Shown: piece by piece, positions 35,238 through 44,236 of the stretch
Position numbering within the stretch: position 1 is the stretch's first letter
How the letters are laid out: every line of letters starts with the position of its first letter
Assembly (NCBI GenBank): GCA_943371965.1
Contig: CALRWV020000005.1
Coordinates: 124,001 to 188,000, forward strand
Source: CALRWV02 sp943371965
GTDB lineage: Bacteria; Bacteroidota; JABWAT01
Direction: 5' to 3'
Length of the DNA stretch: 64,000 nt
The notes under the pieces: model-generated
Database searches by the model: none
What the model saw: the letters and a program-made list of their open reading frames with translations, nothing else
Told to the model about the DNA's origin: nothing
Made by a program: the position numbers and the translations under genes

Positions 35238-35284
35238 TTACTCAAAACATTGAGTAAAATTACTCAGTGTTTTGAGTAATTTTT
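35238..35284 (+). promoter_or_regulatory. Four half-site palindrome upstream of the sigma-factor operon
   Basis: TTACTCA at 35238-35244, TGAGTAA at 35251-35257, TTACTCA at 35260-35266 and TGAGTAA at 35273-35279. Each pair forms a 20-bp dyad with a 6-nt centre, and the two dyads start 22 bp apart, which is two helical turns. The whole also folds as one 19-bp stem (35238-35256 with 35261-35279), followed by five T's. It may be a double operator, a terminator for the upstream gene, or both. Confidence 0.5.
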
Positions 35285-35402
35285 GCAAATTATTGCGAAT
35301 GAATAAGTTAATTCCCTCGATTTCCCGTCTCCAAAATTTTTTCCTACCTTGTCAACCTACATTCAGAACTCTGCGTCTGACTATTTAAAACACAGGAATT
35401 CC

Positions 35403-35999
35403 ATGACAGCTGATGAACAGCAGCTTATCGAAAAGATGAAAACCGGCGACCGGACAGCGTTCCGTGAAGTGGTTGAAAGGTACAAGCGGAAGGTTTATTA
35501 CCTCGCGCTTGATCTTATCGGCAACCATGATGATGCGGAAGATTTGTCACAGGAAGTTTTTATCAAGGTTTTCAAATCGGTCAGCAATTTCAAGGGCGAT
35601 TCTAAATTCAGCACCTGGATTCACAGAGTAACCATCAACACTTATATCGATCACACCAGATCACAGAAAATGATGACAACCTCACTGCCTGATTATTTCA
35701 GCGAAGAAAATCATGAAACAGAATCTTTCAGCGGAAAAGACCATTACAAAAATCCGGAATTAGTGACAGAGGGAAATCAAATCCAGATTCATGTTCAACA
35801 GGCACTTGAAAAATTAACACCACGTGAAAAAACAATATTTGTTATGCGCCACTATCAGGAACTACAAAATAAAGAAATCAGTGAAATTCTGAATGTTACA
35901 GAAGGAACGGTAAAAACGCTGATGTTCAGGGCTGTTCAGAAACTTCAGCAGCACCTGTCTTTTTACCGCCCGGATCTGGGATTGGAGAACGAAAAATGA
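35403..35999 (+). CDS. ECF-type RNA polymerase sigma factor
   Basis: 198 residues. Region 2 lies at about 20-90: FREVVERYKRKVYYLALDLI, then DDAEDLSQEVFIKVFKSV, then FSTWIHRVTINTYIDHTR. Region 4 lies at about 130-185: LTPREKTIFVMRHYQELQNK, then EISEILNVTEGTVKTLMFRA. It directs RNA polymerase to a small regulon. The frame is open to 35349, but ATG 35403 is preferred, with AGGA nearby. It overlaps the anti-sigma gene by 4 bases (ATGA). Its target promoters cannot be told from this window. Confidence 0.93.
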   Translation: MTADEQQLIEKMKTGDRTAFREVVERYKRKVYYLALDLIGNHDDAEDLSQEVFIKVFKSVSNFKGDSKFSTWIHRVTINTYIDHTRSQKMMTTSLPDYFSEENHETESFSGKDHYKNPELVTEGNQIQIHVQQALEKLTPREKTIFVMRHYQELQNKEISEILNVTEGTVKTLMFRAVQKLQQHLSFYRPDLGLENEK

Positions 36000-36817
36000 A
36001 TGATCACAAACAGTTTCAATCGCTCATGATTGATGCATTTTACAGCGAATTGAATGAAACGGAAACGAGTTGGTTTGCTGAACATCTTGAAACCTGCAGC
36101 AGCTGTAAACTGGAATATTCAAATTTGGTTCAGACTCTCACACTTGCAAAACAAAACCGCCCAACAGCAGTATCCGAAAACAATAATCTGGATGATTTCT
36201 GGTTAAAACTGGAAACAAAACTGGATGAAGAAGCTGAACTTCCAACACATATTGTTAGACTTCCAAATTGGTCATATCAGGTTGCTGCTGCTGTCATTTT
36301 GATTGTTACCGGTTTTCTGGTTGGAAAGATATTTTATGATTCATCTACTGTAACTGAAAAACCGGTTGCTGCAGTTGATGAAAAACAAAACACTGAATCT
36401 GCGGAAAATAAAATTCCGGTTCAGACTGTCAGTCTGGATGAACGAACACAAAAATATTTTGACAAATCAAAAGTCATGATGATGGCAATTGCAAACTTCG
36501 ATGTAAAGACAGACGATCCGTTTGTGCTGAATGTCGGCTATCAGAAAAGAATTTCACGTGAAATGATTACAGAAGCGGCTGATCTGAAAAAGGATCTTGA
36601 AAAGTCTGACAAAAAACAATTGAAGAAATTGGTGTCCGATCTTGAAATGATTCTTCTGCAGATCGCCAATCTGGAATCTGAAAAAGATCTGCCCGGTATT
36701 GAACTCATCAAAAGCAGTGTTGACCGTCGCGCACTTTTAATGAAAATCAATATCCAGGAAATGAAAGGCGGAGATATCAGATCCGTTTCAAAAAGGAAAA
36801 AAGAATCAGGAATTTGA
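35996..36817 (+). CDS. Zinc-finger anti-sigma factor, membrane-anchored
   Basis: 273 residues. The N-terminus holds the zf-HC2 anti-sigma motif H30-x3-C34-x2-C37 (HLETCSSC), which binds zinc and holds the sigma factor in the cytoplasm. One transmembrane helix follows at about 95-113 (VAAAVILIVTGFLVGKIF). The remaining 155 or so residues should be periplasmic; they are helical and contain no recognised sensor domain. Gene order and overlap with the sigma gene support the pairing. Release would need proteolysis or a change in the C-terminal domain. Confidence 0.88.
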   Translation: MNDHKQFQSLMIDAFYSELNETETSWFAEHLETCSSCKLEYSNLVQTLTLAKQNRPTAVSENNNLDDFWLKLETKLDEEAELPTHIVRLPNWSYQVAAAVILIVTGFLVGKIFYDSSTVTEKPVAAVDEKQNTESAENKIPVQTVSLDERTQKYFDKSKVMMMAIANFDVKTDDPFVLNVGYQKRISREMITEAADLKKDLEKSDKKQLKKLVSDLEMILLQIANLESEKDLPGIELIKSSVDRRALLMKINIQEMKGGDIRSVSKRKKESGI

Positions 36818-36884
36818 ACTTTAAATATGGTTCTCTGCCAAAGAGAATGAACAGGTTAGATACAAGTAATCCGAATTAAGATGA

Positions 36885-36928
36885 ATGGGGAGATTCCTCT
36901 CCCGATGAATCGGGATCGGAATGACAGA
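36885..36928 (-). repeat. Dispersed repeat, reverse copy of the 18291-18330 type
   Basis: The minus strand reads TGTCATTCCG, then GAGGAATCTCCCC. It includes the small palindrome CCCGATGAATCGGG (36901-36914). It lies between the anti-sigma and HEAT-repeat genes. Confidence 0.5.
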
Positions 36929-36948
36929 AAATACATTTGGGAGCAAAA

Positions 36949-38514
36949 ATGAAAACGATAAAATCAATATTAATTTTTTCACTGCTGATTTCGTGGTTTC
37001 CGCTGAGATCGGCTGAATCGGGAAATCAGGAAAAAGATGCACAGGCTTATCAGAAAGCGTACAATCTTATACTTGATGAAAAATGGACAGAATCGCAGAA
37101 ATCATTTGAAGATTTCGTAAAATCTTTTCCGAAAAGTGAATGGGTTGATGATGCGCAGTTCTGGAAATCGTATGCCATCGAAAAATCGGAATCATCAAAG
37201 GAAAAAGCATTTTCTGCGTATGAAAACTTTCTGAAGAATTATCCGAAAAGCAAATGGGCAACCGATGCAAAATCAAATCTGATTAAATTGGGAAAACTTC
37301 TTGCAGAATCTGGAAAGCCAGAATACAAAGCAAAAATTCAGGCCTATCAGAAATCGGATAATGAAGAAGTTTTTCTAACAGCTTTATCAGCACTTCAGCA
37401 GATTGGCGATGATAACTCGCTTCAGACTGCAATTGAACTGTATGATAAAACAAACAAACCGGACTTCAAATCCAGAATCCTGTACATCATCAGCGGGTTT
37501 GATACACCTGAATCGGAAAAGAAAATCAGGGACATTGCTTTGAATGATGCTGATGCTTCGTTGCGGAAAAAAGCTATCTATCAATTGGGAAGCAACGGTG
37601 ATAAAGAATCAGTTGCCTTTCTGAAAAATCTGGTTAAGAGTGAAAAAGATACTGAACTTTCAAAAACAGCTCTTTATGCAATTTCGAATTCAGGAGATGA
37701 TGAACTAATCCCGTTTCTGAAAGACATTGCTTTGAATAATAAAAATATTGAACTCGCAAAAACTGCTGTTTATTCCATTGGAAATTATGGAAACAATGAA
37801 GCTTCAAATGCCTTGGCTTCCATTCTGAAAGATGGGAAAAATATTGAGGTCAGGAAAAATGCGCTTTATGCAATCGGAAATTCGGGGTCAGAAAAATCAG
37901 TTCTGATACTGACAGAAATTGCCTTGAATGACGAAAGCATTGAACTCCAAAAAGCTGCTACTTATGCAATTGGCAATGCAGATCAAAAAGAATCATTTAC
38001 AGCACTTCAAAGGATTCTTGAGAATGGTAAAGATCTTGAAACCAGAAAAGCTGCTTTGTATGCCATGCAGAATTCAGACGCTCCCGGCTCTCAGGAAGTC
38101 TTGATTAAAACTGCGAAGACAGAAGAAAATATTGAACTCGCAAAAGCTGCAGTTTATGCCCTGCAGTCAAATCTGAAAAGTGATGAGATGTCAGTCTTGC
38201 TGGATATTATTAAAACAACAAAATATTCGGAAGTTAAAAAGGCAGCAATCAATGTAATTTCAAATCAGGATTTTTCGGATTCAGGGAAGTTTCTGAATGA
38301 AATTCTGAAAAGTCAGCAGGATGAAGATATCAAAATTGCTGTCATCCGTTCATCAGGAAATAATGCAAATGACGATACCGTTGATGTGCTTGTCAAAATT
38401 GTAAAGACCGATGAAAATGTTAAACTGAAAACTGAGGCAATAAGAGCGTTGGGAAATATTGGCTCACCGAAAGCAAAAAAAGCATTGAAGGATATTCTGG
38501 AGTCAGAACTGTAA
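36949..38514 (+). CDS. Exported TPR and HEAT-repeat protein
   Basis: 521 residues with a signal peptide (about 1-22). Residues 28-115 contain two TPR-like units of the YbgF kind (DAQAYQKAYNLILDEKWTES and KAFSAYENFLKNYPKSKWAT). From about residue 125 to the end run some twelve HEAT/PBS-lyase-type repeats of about 31 residues, with the recurring core LxKTAxYAIGNSG. Such solenoids bind protein partners. The position right after the sigma/anti-sigma pair suggests that it acts in the same envelope signalling path, for example by sensing or holding the anti-sigma factor; that is inference. GGGAG lies before the ATG. The gap to the anti-sigma gene holds a dispersed repeat. Confidence 0.82.
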   Translation: MKTIKSILIFSLLISWFPLRSAESGNQEKDAQAYQKAYNLILDEKWTESQKSFEDFVKSFPKSEWVDDAQFWKSYAIEKSESSKEKAFSAYENFLKNYPKSKWATDAKSNLIKLGKLLAESGKPEYKAKIQAYQKSDNEEVFLTALSALQQIGDDNSLQTAIELYDKTNKPDFKSRILYIISGFDTPESEKKIRDIALNDADASLRKKAIYQLGSNGDKESVAFLKNLVKSEKDTELSKTALYAISNSGDDELIPFLKDIALNNKNIELAKTAVYSIGNYGNNEASNALASILKDGKNIEVRKNALYAIGNSGSEKSVLILTEIALNDESIELQKAATYAIGNADQKESFTALQRILENGKDLETRKAALYAMQNSDAPGSQEVLIKTAKTEENIELAKAAVYALQSNLKSDEMSVLLDIIKTTKYSEVKKAAINVISNQDFSDSGKFLNEILKSQQDEDIKIAVIRSSGNNANDDTVDVLVKIVKTDENVKLKTEAIRALGNIGSPKAKKALKDILESEL

Positions 38515-38534
38515 TGCAGATTTGATTAGGTAAA

Positions 38535-38590
38535 ACAATCCTCCGGATTGTAAGTTGTTTTGAAAATAATGGCACAATCCGGAGGATTGT
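38535..38590. repeat. Inverted pair of small palindromes (REP-like)
   Basis: ACAATCCTCCGGATTGT (38535-38551) and its exact reverse complement ACAATCCGGAGGATTGT (38574-38590), each palindromic in itself. They lie between the two HEAT-repeat genes and could form a large stem. Confidence 0.6.
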
Positions 38591-38619
38591 GTTACTTGAA
38601 AATTGGAAAGGATAATAAA

Positions 38620-39954
38620 ATGAAATCGAAATTGATAACTCACCTGTTTTTGTTAGGTACAATCGCCGGTTTTTCACAACCGGTTGTCAAACATCCGAAT
38701 CCATCGGAAACGCTGCAGAAAAAATATGAATGGGTCACAACTGAGAAATTGCCGAAAGGATTCTGGGTTGGTTACAGTGTTCAGGTCAAAATGAATGAAA
38801 ATTCAAATTTCTTTTTCGGCAAGTGGGATTCACAGCAATCAAAATATTATTCCACACTTGAATCTGTCATTTCAGGAAATCCGCAACCGGCAGCAACACA
38901 AAAAGAATTGCTGAAAAAAGAAATCGAACGGGCACTTGAGGAAAATGAAGATGATGATACTGAAGAAAATCATGAGTCCGAAAAAATTGTTGATAAGGAC
39001 TATGGAATTCTTTTTCACTTCTACGATGATAAAGTGGATTTCAATGAGGTGGATGAAATTGCAGCAGTTGTTATGAACAAAGGTATCGATTTTGACAAGG
39101 ATCCCATTTACTGGCTTGGTAAATCGGATCTCAACCAGAGTGTGGATTTTCTGATATCGAAATATAAAGGAAAAAGTTCTGACAAAACAAAAGAAAATTT
39201 AATTGGATTGATTGGGATCCATAAAAATTCCGAAAAAGTGATTTCATTTTACAAAAAGGTACTTGATGAAAATGGTGACAGTAAAATCGGTAAGTCTGCA
39301 ATATTTTGGATTGGGGAGCAGGATAAATCAGAAGGATTGGAAATTATCAAATCAGTGCTTAAACGCGATGATCTTTCAGGGATTTGGGATGATGCCATTT
39401 TTGCACTAAACCAAATGAAATTGAAAGAAGCAGAATCTCTTTTGTTTGATCTTGCAAGAAATTCAAAGGAACGTGAAGTGAAGAAAAAAGCACTTTTCTG
39501 GATTGGTCAGAAATCAACCGATGAAGCTGCAAAATTATTGAAGGAAGTTGTGTACAATGAAACAAGCGACGAAATTCAGAAGGAAGCTGTTTTCGGGATT
39601 TCGCAGCTGAAAAAAGAAAAGGGAAGCGAACTGCTTTTTGAAATAGCAGAAAAACATCCTGAATCTGAAATCAGGAAACAGGCAATATTCTGGCTCTCAC
39701 AAAAAGCTGGGCAAAAAGTCATCAAGTTTATTTCAAATGTTGCATATAATGACCGTGATATTGAAATCAAAAAACAGGCAGTCTTTGCTTTGGCACAACT
39801 TGAAAATAATGAAGGACTTGATGAGCTGGTTAAACTTGCAAAAGATCATCCAAGCGGACAGATCAGAAAAGAAGCCATTTTTTGGTTAAGTCAGAAAGAT
39901 GATAAACGCGCTTTGGATGCAATCAAAGATATTTTAAAGAGTGAAGAGAATTGA
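38620..39954 (+). CDS. Exported HEAT-repeat protein
   Basis: 444 residues with a signal peptide (about 1-19, ending AGFSQ). Residues 35-100 form an unrecognised domain (EWVTTEKLPKGFWVGYSVQV). An acidic stretch follows (EENEDDDTEENHESE, about 107-121). HEAT repeats run from about 150 to the end in an alternating pattern: units with IFWIGQK/IFWLSQK alternate with units having VFALAQL. This kind of repeat protein is often found next to sigma/anti-sigma pairs in several phyla. It is likely cotranscribed with the preceding gene. ATG 38620 has AAAGGA upstream. Function unknown. Confidence 0.82.
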   Translation: MKSKLITHLFLLGTIAGFSQPVVKHPNPSETLQKKYEWVTTEKLPKGFWVGYSVQVKMNENSNFFFGKWDSQQSKYYSTLESVISGNPQPAATQKELLKKEIERALEENEDDDTEENHESEKIVDKDYGILFHFYDDKVDFNEVDEIAAVVMNKGIDFDKDPIYWLGKSDLNQSVDFLISKYKGKSSDKTKENLIGLIGIHKNSEKVISFYKKVLDENGDSKIGKSAIFWIGEQDKSEGLEIIKSVLKRDDLSGIWDDAIFALNQMKLKEAESLLFDLARNSKEREVKKKALFWIGQKSTDEAAKLLKEVVYNETSDEIQKEAVFGISQLKKEKGSELLFEIAEKHPESEIRKQAIFWLSQKAGQKVIKFISNVAYNDRDIEIKKQAVFALAQLENNEGLDELVKLAKDHPSGQIRKEAIFWLSQKDDKRALDAIKDILKSEEN

Positions 39955-40090
39955 GACATGGCCAGTTGTGAATGGCGAGTGGCTAGTGGCAAGTCGTGAA
40001 TAGTGAATAGAGAATAGTGAGTGGGAATTTTAATATCGGAAATTGTTTATACAAAATTCGGAATATTGTGTTTACTGTTTTTTAAAATAG

Positions 40091-40144
40091 CCCCGACCTT
40101 GAGGTCGGGGATTGAAATTGAAAACCAAAAATGGGCTTTAGTCC
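40091..40144. repeat. Dispersed palindromic element
   Basis: CCCCGACCTTGAGGTCGGGG (40091-40110) is a near-perfect hairpin, followed by GGGCTTTAGTCC (40133-40144). The preceding 39955-40020 is a drifting low-complexity stretch based on AGTGAAT and AGTGGC. No gene is seen between 39955 and 40155. Confidence 0.5.
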
Positions 40145-40155
40145 AAATAAAATTC

Positions 40156-41799
40156 TTACCAGAAAAACCAGTAAAGAAAAGCTGTAGTAACAATAATGAT
40201 AATCGCACCAATATTGAAAGACCTTGGGGTCTCGAAAGTTTCCTTGAAAAGTGGAATTCCTTTCGGATTGTCATCACCATCTCCGGTTGTAAGACTTACA
40301 CCCATGATAATTGCAATCGTAATCAAACAGGTATAAAACATCTGATCCATGAACGGCATTTGGATCGGGAGAAGTTTCAGAAGAAGAGCAACAGGAATCG
40401 AACCAAGCACACCGATAATTGCTCCACGAGTTGAAGTTTTTTTCCAGAAAAGTCCCATAATGAAAACTGCCAGGATTCCTGGACTGACAACACCGGTATA
40501 TTCCTGAATGTACTGAAACATCTGACTGACAGAACCTAACAGTGGAGCCACAAGACTTGCAATGACCAGCGCAACCAAAACTGTTAATCTTCCGATAGTT
40601 ACCAGTTTTTTGTCATCATTGTCTTTGGCAAAATAGGGTTTGTAAATATCCATTGTGAAAATGGTAGCAGTAGAATTCAGCATTGATGCAAGTGATGACA
40701 CAATTGCAGCAGCGAGTGCAGCAACAACAAGCCCTTTAATTCCAACTGGAATAAAAGTATCAATCAACCAGGGATAAGATTTGTCATAATTGATTCCACC
40801 GCCAACTTTTGCAAATGCATCCTGAATTCCAGCAATGACTGGTGTTCCTTCCGGTTGTGAATATAAAACGAAAGCGATAATTCCTGGAACAACAACTATC
40901 AGAGGCAGAATCATTTTCAGAAATCCCGCAAAAATAATTCCGTTCTGTGCTTCCTTCAGAGATTTTGCAGCCAATGCACGTTGAATGATATATTGGTTGA
41001 ATCCCCAGTAATAAATATTGGCAACCCACATTCCACCGATAAGAACGGCAATTCCTGGAAGGTTCATAAATTCCGGATTGTCCTTGCTCAGAATCATGTG
41101 GAATTTATCACCGGCAACATTATAGACATGTGTTAGACCATTCAGAACGCCGCCATCAAGTGTTACTTTGTCAAGTGCGATATAACTGGTGATAAGACCG
41201 CCAACAACCAAAAGAACAACTTGAATAACATCTGTCCATGCAACAGCTGAAAGTCCGCCCCAAAGCGAATAGGCAGCAGCGAAAAGTGCAAGGGAGAAAA
41301 TGCACCACCCAACGATGTCTCCATTTCCAACACCGATAATGGTATCAAGAGCTTTTGCTCCCAGGAATAAAACCGCAGTCAGATTAACAAAGATGAAAAG
41401 ACAAATCCAGAAAACGGCGAGAATTGTTTTGAGTGATGTGTTAAAACGTTGCTCAATAAATTCCGGAATCGTGTAAAGACCCTGTTTGATGAAAATCGGA
41501 AGAAAATATTTTCCGACCAGAATCAGAGTGATGGCAGCCATCCATTCATAGGATGCAATGGCAAGACCAACAGCAAAACCTGAACCTGACATCCCGATAA
41601 ACTGTTCAGCGGAAATATTTGCAGCAATCAGTGAAGAACCAATTGCCCACCACGGCAGTGATTTACCTGCGAGAAAATAATCTTCAGTTGTTTTTTCGGT
41701 TCCCTTTTTTGTCCGGGAGACCCATAATCCTACAGCAATAATTACAATAACGTAAATGCCGAGAATAATATAATCGAGAAGCTGAAAGTTGCTGTTCAT
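40156..41799 (-). CDS. Sodium/sugar symporter, SglT-like
   Basis: 547-residue inner-membrane protein of the solute:sodium symporter family with about 14 helices. As I recall the Vibrio parahaemolyticus galactose transporter vSGLT, the match is close along the whole length: EDYFLAGKSLPWWAIGSSLI, ANISAEQFIGMSGSG, VANIYYWGFNQYIIQRALAA, ASMLNSTATIFTMDIYK and QYIQEYTGVVSPGILAVF are shared nearly word for word. The residues used for sugar contact in vSGLT (Asn and Gln in ANISAEQ, Glu in ASYEW, Gln and Asn around YYWGFNQ, Gln in QYIQEY) are kept, so Na+-driven galactose or glucose uptake is likely. It lies 17 bp after galT, in the galKT operon. Confidence 0.93.
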   Translation of the reverse strand: MNSNFQLLDYIILGIYVIVIIAVGLWVSRTKKGTEKTTEDYFLAGKSLPWWAIGSSLIAANISAEQFIGMSGSGFAVGLAIASYEWMAAITLILVGKYFLPIFIKQGLYTIPEFIEQRFNTSLKTILAVFWICLFIFVNLTAVLFLGAKALDTIIGVGNGDIVGWCIFSLALFAAAYSLWGGLSAVAWTDVIQVVLLVVGGLITSYIALDKVTLDGGVLNGLTHVYNVAGDKFHMILSKDNPEFMNLPGIAVLIGGMWVANIYYWGFNQYIIQRALAAKSLKEAQNGIIFAGFLKMILPLIVVVPGIIAFVLYSQPEGTPVIAGIQDAFAKVGGGINYDKSYPWLIDTFIPVGIKGLVVAALAAAIVSSLASMLNSTATIFTMDIYKPYFAKDNDDKKLVTIGRLTVLVALVIASLVAPLLGSVSQMFQYIQEYTGVVSPGILAVFIMGLFWKKTSTRGAIIGVLGSIPVALLLKLLPIQMPFMDQMFYTCLITIAIIMGVSLTTGDGDDNPKGIPLFKETFETPRSFNIGAIIIIVTTAFLYWFFW

Positions 41800-41816
41800 A
41801 GATTTTTCTTGTTAGG

Positions 41817-42872
41817 TTAGTGATTGGTGAAATGTTGAGATTGCAAATTCTTTAAAACTGACGCACCCTGTTCAGGAGTGAGATCACGCTGAGGGTTTGC
41901 CATCATCTCGTAACCAACCATAAATTTTTTTACGGTTGATGAACGGAGAAGCGGCGGATAAAAATGAAGGTGCAGATGAAATTCCGGATAAGAAATTCCA
42001 TCTGTTGGTGCCTGATGGAAACCCATTGAATAGGGAAATGAAATATTGAATAAATTATCATATCTGATTGTCAGTTGAATATAAATATCTGCCAGATCTG
42101 ACTTTTCTTTTTCTGACAATTCGGAAATATTCTGAACGCCACGTTTGCAGATGATCATGGTTTCAAACGGCCAGGTCGCCCAAAAGGGAATCAATGCCGC
42201 AAAACTGGAGTTCTGGCAGATTATCCTTTCATCTTTTTCAATTTCTGATTTCAGATAATCCGAAAGCAATGTTCTGTTATGCTTTTCGAAATATTCTTTT
42301 TGAAAATGCAGTTCTTTTGAAACTTCAACAGGAACATGTTCCTGAGCCCAAATCTGTGAGTGCGGATGCGGATTGCTGCAGCCCATCAAGCTTCCCTTGT
42401 TTTCAAAAATCTGCACATGGTTAATGTGTTCAAGTTTTCCCAATTCTTCAAATTGATGTTTCCATAATTCAATAACTTTTTCCACTTCATGCAAATTCAT
42501 TTGAGGGATAGTCAGATTGTGTTTCGGTGAAAAACAGATGACCTTGCAGATTCCCTTTTCAGATTCTGCAACAAACAAATCATCTTCATTGATTTTTCCG
42601 GAAGGAATATCTGAAATCAGACTGCTGAAATCATTGGTAAATTCAAATGTATCGTTATATTCCGGATTGCGGATTTCACCTGCGCGATTATTTCCGGGAC
42701 ATAAATAACAATCCGGATCGTAATCTTCAAGTTGTTTCTGATCTAATTTTTCAATCTGACCCTGCCATGGTCTTTTTGCACGATGCGGAGAAACCAGAAC
42801 CCACTCACCGGTCAACGGATTGTAACGCCGGTGTGAATGTTCACTGAGATTAAACTTTGATGAAGAGCTCAT
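41817..42872 (-). CDS. galT: Galactose-1-phosphate uridylyltransferase
   Basis: 351 residues. Exchanges the sugar phosphates between galactose 1-phosphate and UDP-glucose in the Leloir pathway through a uridylyl-His intermediate. The active-site HPH motif is at 169-171 (GCSNPHPHSQIW), and the zinc-site cysteines CYLC lie at 55-58. The N-terminal family opening HRRYNPLTGEWVLVSPHRAK is present and length is normal. The start codon overlaps the galK stop by 4 bases, so translation is coupled. Confidence 0.96.
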   Translation of the reverse strand: MSSSSKFNLSEHSHRRYNPLTGEWVLVSPHRAKRPWQGQIEKLDQKQLEDYDPDCYLCPGNNRAGEIRNPEYNDTFEFTNDFSSLISDIPSGKINEDDLFVAESEKGICKVICFSPKHNLTIPQMNLHEVEKVIELWKHQFEELGKLEHINHVQIFENKGSLMGCSNPHPHSQIWAQEHVPVEVSKELHFQKEYFEKHNRTLLSDYLKSEIEKDERIICQNSSFAALIPFWATWPFETMIICKRGVQNISELSEKEKSDLADIYIQLTIRYDNLFNISFPYSMGFHQAPTDGISYPEFHLHLHFYPPLLRSSTVKKFMVGYEMMANPQRDLTPEQGASVLKNLQSQHFTNH

Positions 42873-44032
42873 ATCTTTCTTGCTCCATCTCCAACAGAAA
42901 CCGAATAGACAACTGTTTCATTGCCTGTCAGACTGAAATATCTTTTTCTGATTTCGTCACCAACCTGTTCGGCACTTCCTTTTTTCAGCAAATTAATGGT
43001 ACACCCGCCAAAACCTCCGCCCATCATTCTTGAACCGTAAACTTCCGGAATTGATTGTGCAGTATCTGCCAATATGTCAAGTTCAGAGCAACTGACTTCA
43101 TAATCCTGAGAAAGCCCTTTGTGTGTTGCGTTCATCAGAATTCCAAAATGGGAAAGATCATTACGGTTGAGCGAGTCACAGGCAAGTTGAACCCGTAAAA
43201 TTTCGCTCACAACAAAATGGCACCGTCTGAATACTTTTTCAGTCAGTAAATGTTTTCCTTCTGAAAGCATTTCTTCTGTTACATCGCGCAATGATTTTAT
43301 TTCCGGAAATATCAGATTGAGTTCTGCAATTCCGGTTTCGCATTCCTGACGTCTGACATTGTATTCAGATGAGGCCAATGTATGTTTCACTTTGGAATCA
43401 CACAAAATTATATCTGCATCTTTATCAGGAAAAGCGAAGTATTCATACTCAAGATTTCTGCAATCCAATCTGATGACTTTATTTTCCTTGCCGAAGACAC
43501 TGGCAAACTGATCCATGATTCCGCATTGAAGTCCGGCAAATTCATGTTCCGCTTTTTGTGCCATTCTCGTCAGCGTTTGGGAATTCAAGCCAAAACCGAA
43601 TTCATGGTTGATGGCGAAAGCGAAACCGCATTCAAGTGCAGCGGAAGATGACAGTCCTGCACCCATGGGAATGTCACCGGCAAAAACACAATCGAAACCT
43701 GAAACAGATAAATTTAATTTCTGAAACTGAAACATCGTACCGATCAGATAATTTGCCCAGTGTTTTTCGGATTTCACCAATGAAGAAATGGTGGTTTCAA
43801 AGTAATCTGAATAATCGGACGAATAAAGTCGCAGTTTTCCAGTATTGGTTTTTTTCACAGCAAAGTAAATTGATTTGTTTATCGATGAAGGTAAAACAAA
43901 TCCGTCATTGTAATCAGTATGCTCACCTAACAGGTTAATTCTTCCGGGTGCAGAATAGAGAACTGGTTTATCGTGGAAAAGCCCTGAAAACTTTTTTGAA
44001 ATGCTGTCGGTAATTGAAAAATTGAAAGACAT
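42869..44032 (-). CDS. galK: Galactokinase
   Basis: 387 residues. Phosphorylates galactose to galactose 1-phosphate with ATP, the first step of the Leloir pathway. All three GHMP-kinase motifs are seen: GRINLLGEHTDYNDGFVLP near the N-terminus, GAGLSSSAALE (ATP-binding) and GGGFGGCTI near the C-terminus. The frame is open to 44071, but ATG 44032 gives the usual length. First gene of galK-galT-sglT. galE and galM are not in the window. Confidence 0.96.
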   Translation of the reverse strand: MSFNFSITDSISKKFSGLFHDKPVLYSAPGRINLLGEHTDYNDGFVLPSSINKSIYFAVKKTNTGKLRLYSSDYSDYFETTISSLVKSEKHWANYLIGTMFQFQKLNLSVSGFDCVFAGDIPMGAGLSSSAALECGFAFAINHEFGFGLNSQTLTRMAQKAEHEFAGLQCGIMDQFASVFGKENKVIRLDCRNLEYEYFAFPDKDADIILCDSKVKHTLASSEYNVRRQECETGIAELNLIFPEIKSLRDVTEEMLSEGKHLLTEKVFRRCHFVVSEILRVQLACDSLNRNDLSHFGILMNATHKGLSQDYEVSCSELDILADTAQSIPEVYGSRMMGGGFGGCTINLLKKGSAEQVGDEIRKRYFSLTGNETVVYSVSVGDGARKI

Positions 44033-44068
44033 GAATTTTATCTTTTGTAAAAGTTTAAATTTCAGGTG

Positions 44069-44099
44069 CAAAAGTTAAGCCAATATCTAGTTGCGAAAA
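44069..44099 (-). promoter_or_regulatory. Candidate promoter of the galKT-sglT operon
   Basis: On the minus strand AACTTTTG (complement of 44069-44076) is one base off TAnnTTTG, with TTTT 19 nt upstream. The 204-bp gap to the divergent gene at 44237 holds nothing else recognised. Confidence 0.3.
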
Positions 44100-44236
44100 C
44101 GAATCTGTGAAAATAGGCTTAATCCGTCTGAAAATCAGAATTGAGTGTTTATTATGGAATTATTTGAAGGACTTTGGAGTTCAGCTGTTAACCAAATATT
44201 ACCAAATTGATAATGCATTAATGAAATGATAACGTA

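Noticed and set aside
39955..40020. Possible minisatellite of AGTGAAT / AGTGGC units
   Set aside because: The units drift too much to call a tandem array; treated as low-complexity intergenic DNA. A similar short run lies at 34055-34076.
40021..40434. Plus-strand frame of 137 codons across the sglT end
   Set aside because: Mostly antisense to sglT, with the remainder coming from a palindromic repeat.
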